33,076 nt of DNA from Clostridia bacterium. GTDB taxonomy: Bacteria > Bacillota > Clostridia > UMGS1883. The stretch covers positions 1 through 33,076 of the forward strand of contig JAFSGW010000073.1 in assembly GCA_017440585.1 (NCBI GenBank), written 5' to 3'. Shown here piece after piece: positions 25,722 to 32,507 of the stretch (positions are counted from its first letter, which is position 1; each line of letters starts with the position of its first letter). The notes under the pieces were generated by a model that was not told where the DNA came from, made no database searches, and saw nothing but the letters and a program-made list of their open reading frames with translations. The translations under genes and the position numbers were made by a program.

Positions 25722-26198
25722 GATTTACTCGTGGGCATTGAGCATCCTTGCAAGTATCACAATTCGGATACCCTCCAAATTTAACACAACACATCAGATA
25801 ATCACATTCATCACATAGGGTGAGGGGAGTTGAACCCCATATGCCCTTTCCTTGTTAAAATTGCGTCTTTTCGGTTTGTCGCTTTTGAAAGGCGCCAGCC
25901 TATCGGCAAGCTCCGCACCAAAAATCCATCAATTTTTCCTAAGGAAAGGGTCGCAGAGTTTTAATCGAGCAAATTTTTTGTCAGAGGATACTAAAAGCGG
26001 AGACTATACTGACGTATAGTCGAGCATTTTTGTGCCCTATGGCGGAAAATTTGCCGATTAAAACCATATTGGGTTCGACTCCCCTCACCTTAGACATTCA
26101 ATTGCATTTCCGTTTGCATCAGCATGCAAACCATTGTACAAACAGTCTTTTCCGCTATTCCCCGGCATAAAGGCTATCCTCGCACCATTATTTATCAT
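25714..26198 (-). pseudogene. Small Cys-rich protein gene interrupted by an inverted-repeat element
   Basis: From ATG 26198 (preceded by AAGGGGTGGGG) the minus strand reads MINNGARIAFMPGNSGKDC and on to NAIEC, then enters the element and stops at TGA 26087-26085 after 37 residues. On the other side of the element the minus strand continues CDECDYLMCC, then YPNCDTCKDAQCP and VNQK, and stops at TAA 25716-25714. Joining the flanks at the 3-bp ACA repeat (25813-25815 and 26094-26096) restores one 67-residue frame. It would have eight cysteines (C19, C35, C38, C43, C44, C53, C56, C61), suggesting metal binding. A near-perfect promoter precedes it, so the gene was probably functional before insertion. 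I do not recognise the family. Alternatively the 37-residue product is still made, or the insert is spliced from RNA. Confidence 0.72.
25816..26093. mobile_element. 278-bp inverted-repeat element with T-arm-like ends (MITE-like, no ORF)
   Basis: Arms at 25816-25843 and 26065-26092 are inverted repeats matching at 25 of 28 positions. Each contains a tRNA T-arm-like core (GGGTTCGACTCCC at the right, its complement with TTCAA at the left). Between them lie two hairpin domains of 107 bases each. Domain A is 25844-25950, closed by a perfect 10-bp stem CCCTTTCCTT/AAGGAAAGGG. Domain B is 25958-26064, closed by a 19-bp stem with one bulged A, and contains the 8-bp hairpin GACTATAC-TGAC-GTATAGTC. No coding frame exists. 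The insert is flanked by ACA on both sides and interrupts the Cys-rich gene. A non-autonomous transposable element is most likely; a structured RNA is possible. Confidence 0.75.
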
Positions 26199-26224
26199 AT
26201 CCCCACCCCTTTATATACGTTTTC

Positions 26225-26253
26225 ATTATATAATGTATTAGTCTATATGTAAA
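26225..26253 (-). promoter_or_regulatory. Promoter of the interrupted Cys-rich gene
   Basis: TTTACA (26253-26248), a 17-base spacer and perfect TATAAT (26230-26225) lie about 27 bases upstream of ATG 26198 on the minus strand. Confidence 0.82.
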
Positions 26254-26263
26254 GAGGAATATT

Positions 26264-26306
26264 AAGATATTATCTCATTAAAATATAAGTTATGGAGAGA
26301 TATCTT
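26264..26306 (+). promoter_or_regulatory. Inverted repeat covering the XRE gene ribosome site
   Basis: AAGATAT (26264-26270) and ATATCTT (26300-26306) are inverted repeats. Adjacent TCTC and GAGA blocks add pairing. The right arm abuts the ATG and includes the GGAGAG ribosome site. It could be an operator for the small regulator or an RNA hairpin that hides the ribosome site. Confidence 0.45.
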
Positions 26307-26510
26307 ATGATTAAATTAAGAGCATTGGAATTATTGGAGAAAAACGGCAAAACAAAATATTGGTTGTACAAGCAGTTGGGCATGAGTTATCAGAATTTCA
26401 GCAAAATGGTTAACAACGAAACAAAATCCATCCGTTATGAAAACATTGAAACCCTTTGTCTTTTATTCAATTGTACTCCCAATGAGCTTTTTGAAATAAC
26501 CGAGGATTAA
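26307..26510 (+). CDS. Small XRE-family DNA-binding protein
   Basis: The 67-residue protein is essentially one Cro/CI-type helix-turn-helix domain. KTKYWLYKQLGMSYQNFSKM forms the HTH (about residues 14-33), followed by the conserved helix ENIETLCLLFNCTPNELFEI. ATG 26307 is preferred to ATG 26292 because GGAGAG (26294-26299) is correctly spaced for it. It is transcribed away from the Cys-rich gene, so it may regulate that gene or itself. Close relatives are usually phage-type or stand-alone chromosomal regulators; the target is unknown. Confidence 0.88.
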   Translation: MIKLRALELLEKNGKTKYWLYKQLGMSYQNFSKMVNNETKSIRYENIETLCLLFNCTPNELFEITED

Positions 26511-26520
26511 TAAAATAAAT

Positions 26521-26550
26521 GAGCGTGTGATTATCACACGCTCGTTTTTT
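26521..26550 (+). terminator. Terminator between the XRE gene and the corrinoid cluster
   Basis: GAGCGTGTGA-TTA-TCACACGCTC followed by GTTTTTTT is a strong intrinsic terminator for the XRE gene. It may also stop the convergent minus-strand operon, whose last gene ends at its edge. Confidence 0.92.
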
Positions 26551-27941
26551 TAAAATCCCATATTTTCTATAAACAAATCCTGAAAGTATACATCGGTAGC
26601 TAAATCAACATATTCTGCCATTTTTGTAAAACGTGACAAATCGTTCTTTTCAGTGGCATACTTTGCAATGCCAAGAAGACAGCTGTTATTCACTCCCACC
26701 GTCTTTCCTTCGCATTCCTTCGGCAAAAGCCCCACGTTTAAAGCATTGTTAAAGTTAATTTTTGCAGAAATGCCTCCTGCAACATAAACCTTATCAATAC
26801 TTTCAAAGCCAATTCCTGCTTTTTTTGTAAGTGCCTCCATTGCGGAGCATATTGCACTCTTTGCCAGCTGAAACTGCCTTACGTCCCCTTGTGTGATGCT
26901 TACTCCGTCTTTAAGAGGGTACTCGCCTTCTTCCATAAAGCCCGTTTCGTCAATAACTTCATGCCTTTTCATTATTGCCATAGCATCAATAAGCCCGGTG
27001 GCACAAATGCCTTTAGCCTCACCATTACCTACAACCATACAGCCGTATTCCGTGCAGGAGTATATTGCACCCTCTGTTGCGCTCATACCGCAGGATATAT
27101 TTACCCCTTCAAAACAGGGACCTGCAGCTGCCGCAGTGCAGTAAAGCTTATCCTTTGAATAAAGCACAACCTCAGCGTTTGTACCCAAATCCACAAGGAA
27201 ATTGTACTTTCCGTCCTCAGGCTCTTTTACATAGCCAAGCCCTGCTACAACATCCGCACCTACAAAGGCAGAAATGCCCTCCGTAAGGATAACCTCTCCT
27301 GCCTTTTCAATGCCCACAGCCTTCCCGTGAATTGTTTTTTCTTCAATAAAAACGGGTGTATAAGGTGCTTTGCCCATGGAAGAGGGGTCTGTACCCGACA
27401 AAAGGTGTAGCATAGTTGTGTTGCCTGCCACATAAAGCTTATCCGTAAAGGCAATGCCAAGAGATTCAATCATAGAGTTGATTTCATCCGTAACAGCCCT
27501 TTTAAGCTCCTCTGTTCCGTTTTTTGAGGCGTACTCAATCCTCGACATAACGTCTGCAGCAAATGCTCTCTGAGGGTTGTTTCTTGTAACGGTTTTTATA
27601 ATCTTCCCATCGTCGGAAACAAGTGCAAGGACCATTGTTGTAGTGCCAAGGTCAAGGCAAAGACATGTGTTTCCAGATGTTTCTTCCGTACCTTCCTCCG
27701 TAGTGGTGGCAATTGCTCCCTCACGGGGTATTTCAACCAAAATATCGCCCTCCACCACATAACGGCAGGACAAAACCGCCTCTCCGTTAACCAAAACTGT
27801 GCACTTACCGCACACACCACGTCCTCCGCAGGGGTGCTCAAGCCTTTCCCCCTTTGCCATAAGCACACGGGACAAAACCTCGCCCTTGGTAGCTTCAAGT
27901 ATTCTTATGTTTTCGCCATCCGAAACGGTAATTTTACACAT
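26550..27941 (-). CDS. Reductive activator of corrinoid protein (RACo / DUF4445 type)
   Basis: RACo-type proteins use an iron-sulfur cluster and ATP to reduce the inactive Co(II) form of corrinoid methyltransferase proteins back to Co(I). The 463-residue protein has an N-terminal [2Fe-2S] ferredoxin domain with Cys38, Cys44, Cys47 and Cys59 (HPCGGRGVCGKC). An ASKHA-fold ATP-binding part follows, starting near CLCLDLGTTTMVLALV, with LVDLGTNAEVVLY and a C-terminal KVYVAGG segment. ATG 27941 is preferred; it overlaps the preceding gene by 8 bases and gives the family-like start MCKITVSDG. It closes the methyltransferase operon, consistent with maintaining the corrinoid protein encoded two genes upstream. 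Confidence 0.92.
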   Translation of the reverse strand: MCKITVSDGENIRILEATKGEVLSRVLMAKGERLEHPCGGRGVCGKCTVLVNGEAVLSCRYVVEGDILVEIPREGAIATTTEEGTEETSGNTCLCLDLGTTTMVLALVSDDGKIIKTVTRNNPQRAFAADVMSRIEYASKNGTEELKRAVTDEINSMIESLGIAFTDKLYVAGNTTMLHLLSGTDPSSMGKAPYTPVFIEEKTIHGKAVGIEKAGEVILTEGISAFVGADVVAGLGYVKEPEDGKYNFLVDLGTNAEVVLYSKDKLYCTAAAAGPCFEGVNISCGMSATEGAIYSCTEYGCMVVGNGEAKGICATGLIDAMAIMKRHEVIDETGFMEEGEYPLKDGVSITQGDVRQFQLAKSAICSAMEALTKKAGIGFESIDKVYVAGGISAKINFNNALNVGLLPKECEGKTVGVNNSCLLGIAKYATEKNDLSRFTKMAEYVDLATDVYFQDLFIENMGF

Positions 27942-28923
27942 AAAGCATCTTAACCTTTTCAAAATATGTATCTATGTTTTCCCAGGATGCATCGTAAGGA
28001 ATGTCACAGCCCGAGGAAATCATAAAGTTATCAAACTTTCCGCACTTGTCAAAAAGTGCCTGCACGGCATTTTCAATTTCCTCTTTTGTTCCCGAGCGGA
28101 AAAGCACAGGGTTAACATTACCCATAACAATGCAATCCTTGGGCATAAGCGGAATAATGTCCGCCATATCGATTGCGTTACCGAAATGGTAAATATCCGC
28201 ACCAAGCCCTCCTATGGACTCTGCCATTTTAACAACATTATCACCGCAGTTGTGATAGCAGAAAACAAAGCTTTCGTCTTCTACCTCGTCAATAATCCTT
28301 TTCACAAAGGGTATGGAAAATTCGTCATTTAAATCAGGTGACAAAAGTCCTGCCGCAGGCTCTGCCATAACAACACCGTCTGCACCTGCTTCCTTAAATG
28401 CCTTTATATACTTAATGATAAATTCCGTAGCCTTGTCTAAAAGCACCTTTACCTCATCGGGGCTTTCAAAGCATTCCATCATTAATTCTGTCATGTCAAA
28501 AAGCCTGCCTGCCAATGAATAAGGGCCAATAACACCGCAAAACACGGGTGTGGATTCAATTTCTGCCTTTGCAAGGCGTACCGCCTCTGTATAAACGGGG
28601 CATCTGCCTGCATCAATAGAGGGCACCTCTATACCTTCCGCATCGCAAATATCGGAAATAACCCCCTCTGTTACAGTAGGTATTTCCCCCTTTGAAAAAG
28701 CAATCTTTGCACCGAATGCCTCTGCCTCAACAGACAAATCCATCATGCTGAGAGATACCGCCACGGGGCATCTTTCAACAATTTTCTTCATGCCCTCCTT
28801 CTGTGAAGCTGACGATGTAACAATCTCGTTAACGCTCACCCCTGTCAGCTGTGCCGAGGGGAAGGATAAAATGGGCATGGTTTTTGCCTTATTTTCCAAA
28901 AAACCTTTTACTGCTTTTTTCAT
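27934..28923 (-). CDS. UroD-family methyltransferase, MtaA/CmuA-like
   Basis: The 329-residue protein is a uroporphyrinogen-decarboxylase fold TIM barrel of the group that moves methyl groups between corrinoid proteins and thiols or other acceptors. The zinc ligand pattern His-x-Cys...Cys is visible as His224, Cys226 (CYHNCGDN) and Cys306 (SSGCDIP), the arrangement of MtaA-type methylcobamide methyltransferases. ATG 28923 is chosen for AAGGTG 6 bases upstream; a GTG at 28932 is also possible. In this operon it is the likely second methyltransferase, taking methyl from the corrinoid protein. The acceptor, whether tetrahydrofolate, coenzyme M-like or another thiol, cannot be told. Confidence 0.88.
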   Translation of the reverse strand: MKKAVKGFLENKAKTMPILSFPSAQLTGVSVNEIVTSSASQKEGMKKIVERCPVAVSLSMMDLSVEAEAFGAKIAFSKGEIPTVTEGVISDICDAEGIEVPSIDAGRCPVYTEAVRLAKAEIESTPVFCGVIGPYSLAGRLFDMTELMMECFESPDEVKVLLDKATEFIIKYIKAFKEAGADGVVMAEPAAGLLSPDLNDEFSIPFVKRIIDEVEDESFVFCYHNCGDNVVKMAESIGGLGADIYHFGNAIDMADIIPLMPKDCIVMGNVNPVLFRSGTKEEIENAVQALFDKCGKFDNFMISSGCDIPYDASWENIDTYFEKVKMLYV

Positions 28924-28933
28924 AACCTTCACC

Positions 28934-29566
28934 TTACTTCAAAAAGCTGAGTGCAACCTCTGCCGCCTCTGCAGCATCCTTTGTGTATGCATCTGCACCA
29001 ATACCTTCTGCAAACTTTGCATCAAGAGGCGCACCGCCTACCATTACCTTTACCTTGTCACGTAAGCCTGCATCTTTAAGTGCATCAATAATGTCCTTCT
29101 GATAGTCCATTGTAGTTGTAAGAAGAGAGGAAAGGCAAACAATCTGAGCACCGCTTTCCTTAACAGCTTCAACAACCTTTTCCTCAGAAGCATCAACACC
29201 AAGGTCAATACATTCAATGCCAACGCCTTCAAGCATCATCTTTACAAGGTTCTTGCCAATGTCGTGCAAATCTCCCTTAACTGTACAGATAACAGCCTTA
29301 CCAACGCTCTCTACGCCTTCCTTTGTAAGATAAGGCTTAAGAATATTAACCCCCTGGTTCATTGCTCTTGCACTGATTAATACCTCAGGCACATAAACCT
29401 CGCCCGCTTTGAACTTTTCACCAACAATCATCATTCCTGCAATAAGTGCATCGTTAAGTATTTCCTTTGCACTAATGCCTTCTTCAAGAGCATTGGCAAC
29501 CAAAACCTTTACGTCCTTTGCCTTACCCTTCTGAACCAATTCCGAAATTTCAATTAATACAGACAT
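28934..29566 (-). CDS. Corrinoid (cobalamin-binding) methyl carrier protein
   Basis: The 210-residue protein is a cognate corrinoid protein of the MtaC/MtbC/MttC kind. It has an N-terminal four-helix cap domain (about 1-88, with AGMMIVGEKFKAGEVYVPEV) and a Rossmann-like B12 domain with GDLHDIGKN, in which His101 is the lower cobalt ligand. The later SSLLTTTM and VMVGGAP motifs bind the nucleotide tail. AAGGAG about 10 bases upstream supports ATG 29566 over the upstream in-frame codons. It sits between the two UroD-like methyltransferase genes, the expected shuttle position. Confidence 0.96.
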   Translation of the reverse strand: MSVLIEISELVQKGKAKDVKVLVANALEEGISAKEILNDALIAGMMIVGEKFKAGEVYVPEVLISARAMNQGVNILKPYLTKEGVESVGKAVICTVKGDLHDIGKNLVKMMLEGVGIECIDLGVDASEEKVVEAVKESGAQIVCLSSLLTTTMDYQKDIIDALKDAGLRDKVKVMVGGAPLDAKFAEGIGADAYTKDAAEAAEVALSFLK

Positions 29567-29582
29567 AATCACTATCTCCTTA

Positions 29583-30815
29583 TTACCAGCAGTTTTCAAT
29601 GCTTTCTCTTATAATTTCAACGTATCTCTTAACTTTATTTATATCGTTATTAACGGTGTAAACGTCACGCTGTGTAATTTCCACATTGCAGCCCTTTGCC
29701 GTCTTAAGTGTTTTTTCAATATGTGCTCTGAAAGCTTCCTCGTCAAGCTTTTCACCAACACCCAGAAAGTTGGGGCTTGGCTTTCTGTGGTAAATAATAC
29801 CCGAGCCCTTAAGCTCGCTTGCCATAAACTCCTCATTGCACCAGGGTGAAATGGAAACCTTCTTAAGGTTAGGCAATGTCTTTATATCCTCCCAGAAGGT
29901 GTCAACGGGCTCACAGCAGCCATAGCTTAATCTTCCGTAGGTTTCGGCAATTCTCTTATAGTAAGGGAATATAAATTCACGGAACATATCAGGTGAAATG
30001 CCTACAGTTTCCTGGCTGTCCATAAAGCCCCATATATCCGTTGTCTTTACCGCACCTTCCTTTATGGGTTCATCGTAAAACGCCCATGTGCCCTGCCCTA
30101 CCGACTCAAAGCCGTGATTCTGCATAAGCACCCCTTCTTTTTCCAAAAGCTTAAAGTATGCAATGTAGTCATTTGCAATTCTGTCCATCATTTCCTTGAA
30201 TTCATCGGGATAGTCATACATGGCATAAAGCATATTCTCCATGCCCATCATATGTACAACCTTCTGTGTAGGCACAGCGTACAGGCAGTCTGTAGCAAGC
30301 TTTACGGGCAATATGTCACCAAAAATATCGCTTACAGCATCCACATACTTTGCCGTACCCTCTTTATCAACTCCAAACTGAGAAGGAGTAAGTATTTTAT
30401 CAAAATCATCACCAAGGTCGTCAATTATGTGGTCAAAGGTGTGACCCATTTCCGTACCGTCAGCCTTTTTAACAATGCTTCTCTTTATATTGTGACCAAA
30501 AAGAGTAAAATGGGAATGATACCCCGTTTTGAAAAACGGTGCAACAACTCGGTCATCGTCAAAGGTTTCAAGGTTAATCATGTTGTGCAGCAGTCTGTAT
30601 TCAAGCCCTCTTGCAAAGCCGTCCTCACACTGAAGGAGCGGATTTATTGCCTCATGAGCAAAGGTATCCACCTCAATGTGAATAACGGGTCTTTCGCCCT
30701 TGCACATATTGTGTCTCTTCCAGAGCTCTACTCTTTCAAGGTTCTTTTCTGAGTTTGCTGTCTCCAGCTGCTTTGCCGCTAAGTATCTGAGCCTTTCTCT
30801 GTCCTTTAATTCCAT
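29583..30815 (-). CDS. UroD-like corrinoid-linked methyltransferase of unknown substrate
   Basis: The 410-residue protein belongs to the long UroD-like group found beside corrinoid proteins in acetogens and gut Clostridia, which includes enzymes acting on methoxylated or other methylated compounds. Visible features are IHIEVDTFAHEAINP near the N-terminus, GFMDSQETVGISPDMF, and a probable zinc site in YGCCEPVDTFW plus SISPWCNEEFM. As the first gene of the operon it is the likely substrate-specific methyltransferase that charges the corrinoid protein. AAAGGA 10 bases upstream supports ATG 30815. It is not of the MttB (pyrrolysine) or MtrH type. The substrate is unknown. Confidence 0.85.
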   Translation of the reverse strand: MELKDRERLRYLAAKQLETANSEKNLERVELWKRHNMCKGERPVIHIEVDTFAHEAINPLLQCEDGFARGLEYRLLHNMINLETFDDDRVVAPFFKTGYHSHFTLFGHNIKRSIVKKADGTEMGHTFDHIIDDLGDDFDKILTPSQFGVDKEGTAKYVDAVSDIFGDILPVKLATDCLYAVPTQKVVHMMGMENMLYAMYDYPDEFKEMMDRIANDYIAYFKLLEKEGVLMQNHGFESVGQGTWAFYDEPIKEGAVKTTDIWGFMDSQETVGISPDMFREFIFPYYKRIAETYGRLSYGCCEPVDTFWEDIKTLPNLKKVSISPWCNEEFMASELKGSGIIYHRKPSPNFLGVGEKLDEEAFRAHIEKTLKTAKGCNVEITQRDVYTVNNDINKVKRYVEIIRESIENCW

Positions 30816-30834
30816 AATTGCACATCCTTTCCGC

Positions 30835-30840
30835 ATTATA
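30835..30840 (-). promoter_or_regulatory. -10 box of the methyltransferase operon
   Basis: A perfect TATAAT lies on the minus strand 20 bases upstream of ATG 30815, but no recognisable -35 box is found at 16-18 bases (AATTAA). This is typical of an activator-dependent promoter. Confidence 0.6.
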
Positions 30841-30877
30841 CTCTCATCATAACACTCTTAATTTGTAAGGTATTTCA

Positions 30878-30906
30878 AAATCCTATTGAAAACTTTAGAA
30901 ATCCTA
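30878..30906. promoter_or_regulatory. Candidate AraC-type operator, two direct repeats
   Basis: AAATCCTA occurs at 30878-30885 and again at 30899-30906, offset by exactly 21 bp (two helical turns). The pair lies between the AraC regulator stop and the operon promoter, roughly 45-75 bases upstream of the expected start point. This matches how AraC-family activators bind. Confidence 0.6.
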
Positions 30907-30915
30907 CTATTTATA

Positions 30916-31740
30916 TTAAAATGCCATTCTTCGGAATTTCCCCGGTGATATCCCCTCGTTTTTAGTAAAGCAATATACAAAATTTGCCTCACTGTTAAAG
31001 CCCGTTTCGTAAGCAATGTCCGTAACGGTTTTATCTGTTTTCAAAAGAAGCTCCTTCGCCCGATTAAGCCTCACATTGAGCACATACTCATAAGGCGAAA
31101 AACCGCTTCTTTGCTTAAAAACTCTGGAAAAATGTGTCACGCTCATGTGTGCCGTATCTGAAAGCGCTTTCACGGTTATATCCTCGCTCATGTGGCTTTC
31201 AATGTATTCTCTCACATTCCTCACCACGCCCTCATCCTCGCTCTTTTCACCAAGAGCAAGAAGAAGCGAATACAATTCCCCCGAAACCTCCGCCTCAGAA
31301 GCCCTGCCGTCCTTTACGGCATAAAAAAGGGTCATCAGGCTGTTTTTTACCCCGGCAGGATCCTTGAATTTTACAATGCTTCCGTTATCGTTTATTATGC
31401 TTTCGCACAAATCACGGCTGTTACAGCCTGCCACATGAATCCATATGGATTCTAAGCTATCATGTGTGCAGTAGGTATGAGGCTTGTAGCAGTCAATTAT
31501 AACAGTTTCGTTTTCTTTTGCAGTAACCTCCAGCCCGTCTTTATTTATAAAGCTACAGCTACCCTTTATAACGTGCAGTATAAGAAAGCTGTCATAAAAA
31601 TCCCTCTGCACACGGTATTCCTTGTCGCAAAAGAAATGCCCTGCACATATGGGGTAATAAAAAAGCTTTTTTGCCTTTGCTGACGGCAACGAAAAATAAA
31701 TTTCCGATTCGTCCAGTGTGCCCTGACCGTATTTTCTCAT
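30916..31740 (-). CDS. AraC-family transcriptional regulator
   Basis: The 274-residue protein has an N-terminal cupin-like sensing domain (about 15-160) and a C-terminal pair of helix-turn-helix motifs of the AraC family (about 172-270). Signatures include ITVKALSDTAHMSVTHFSRV, FKQRSGFSPYEYV and VTDIAYETGFNSEANFVYCF. GAGGGAGG precedes the ATG. It is co-oriented with and immediately upstream of the corrinoid methyltransferase operon, so it is very probably its activator, sensing the methylated substrate or a product. Confidence 0.93.
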   Translation of the reverse strand: MRKYGQGTLDESEIYFSLPSAKAKKLFYYPICAGHFFCDKEYRVQRDFYDSFLILHVIKGSCSFINKDGLEVTAKENETVIIDCYKPHTYCTHDSLESIWIHVAGCNSRDLCESIINDNGSIVKFKDPAGVKNSLMTLFYAVKDGRASEAEVSGELYSLLLALGEKSEDEGVVRNVREYIESHMSEDITVKALSDTAHMSVTHFSRVFKQRSGFSPYEYVLNVRLNRAKELLLKTDKTVTDIAYETGFNSEANFVYCFTKNEGISPGKFRRMAF

Positions 31741-31768
31741 ACTTCTGCCTCCCTCTGCTTTTTCATAA

Positions 31769-31797
31769 ATTATACCATATATTATATAAAAAGAAAA
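31769..31797 (-). promoter_or_regulatory. Possible promoter of the AraC regulator
   Basis: Perfect TATAAT (31774-31769) is preceded after 17 bases by a poor TTTTCT (31797-31792) on the minus strand, about 30 bases before the ATG. Confidence 0.4.
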
Positions 31798-31812
31798 GCC
31801 TCTTTATTTTTC

Positions 31813-31845
31813 AAAAAACAAGCCCCGTCCTTCGGACGAAGCTTG
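31813..31845 (-). terminator. Terminator of the zinc-ribbon gene unit
   Basis: On the minus strand CAAGC...GCTTG and an inner CGTCC/GGACG stem form a hairpin followed by TTTTTT (complement of 31813-31818). It lies about 120 bases after the stop of the 31964-32494 gene. Confidence 0.75.
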
Positions 31846-31877
31846 CTTTTTGGAAAAGCAACAGCAAAGAGATATTT

Positions 31878-31959
31878 CATTTTGAACAGCACTTCAAATG
31901 AATTTTAAATTCAAAATGCATAAATGGAGACACGCCGTTTTTTGGCGTATCTCCATTTA
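31878..31959. repeat. Cluster of inverted repeats in the spacer
   Basis: Two hairpin-forming units lie side by side: CATTTTGAA/TTCAAAATG (31878-31886 with 31910-31918), and a 16-bp stem with one mismatch (31921-31936 with 31944-31959) around a T-rich loop. The second hairpin begins 5 bases after the zinc-ribbon gene stop but lacks a T-run, so it is more likely a 3' mRNA stabiliser or repeat element than a terminator. Confidence 0.65.
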
Positions 31960-31963
31960 CGTA

Positions 31964-32494
31964 TTACTTCAAAATCTTAAACTTACCAATCAGCGGAAGC
32001 TCTTTTGCTTTGCCTGTTGCCGCATTGATAATGCCGATAATTGCAAGAATTGTAATCACAATGCTTACAAGACCGATAATGCTTACTATGAAATACAATC
32101 TCCATGAAATTGCAAGGATGATTGCACTTAAAATGTTATATGCAATTCCGTACGCAATTGCCGCAATGAGCAGCACCAAGCCCTGATTTGAGTGGTAGCG
32201 TGCAAACTTGGAACCCTTCGCAGCAAAAATCGGAATAAGCACCAATGGTCCGAAGTACGCAAGTATTGCCATTGCTTTGTTGGAGGTAATGTCCTGTGCA
32301 TCAAAGTCCGCTGTTGTGTCCGCTGTGTTATTCAGGTTCTGAATCTTTTGTGAAAAATCGTTTTGTGGAGGCTGCTGCTGAGGCTGTGCCTGCTGCACGT
32401 TATTCTCCACGGGAATTTCTACTTCTGCACCGCATCCCTGACAGAACTTTACGCCGTCCTGAACCTGTGCTCCGCATTTACCGCAATATGTCAT
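31964..32494 (-). CDS. Zinc-ribbon protein with DUF4870-like membrane domain
   Basis: The 176-residue protein begins with a double CxxC zinc ribbon (YCGKCG and FCQGCG). It continues with a Gln/Pro-rich linker (about 40-60) and then three or four hydrophobic segments, starting AILAYFGPLVLIPIF, with the KFARYHSNQGLVLL motif typical of DUF4870 proteins. AAGGAGG lies 9 bases before ATG 32494. The function of this widespread family is unknown. It follows another zinc-ribbon membrane protein by 13 bases. Confidence 0.88.
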   Translation of the reverse strand: MTYCGKCGAQVQDGVKFCQGCGAEVEIPVENNVQQAQPQQQPPQNDFSQKIQNLNNTADTTADFDAQDITSNKAMAILAYFGPLVLIPIFAAKGSKFARYHSNQGLVLLIAAIAYGIAYNILSAIILAISWRLYFIVSIIGLVSIVITILAIIGIINAATGKAKELPLIGKFKILK

Positions 32495-32507
32495 AATTGA
32501 TTCCTCC

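Noticed and set aside
26065-26092. tRNA gene suggested by GGTTCGACTCCC
   Set aside because: Only a T-arm-like core is present. No anticodon or D arm lies within 80 bases upstream, the T-stem is mismatched, and the same core occurs inverted at 25816-25843.
25816-26093. tmRNA (ssrA)
   Set aside because: Paired ends and a T-arm-like core recall tmRNA, but there is no tag-peptide frame ending in Ala-Ala, no GGUUUCGAC-type 5' region and no encoded CCA.
25816-26093. Group I or group II intron
   Set aside because: Exact flank joining restores a frame, but no catalytic core, domain V-like hairpin or GUGYG start was recognised, and long terminal inverted repeats fit a transposable element better.
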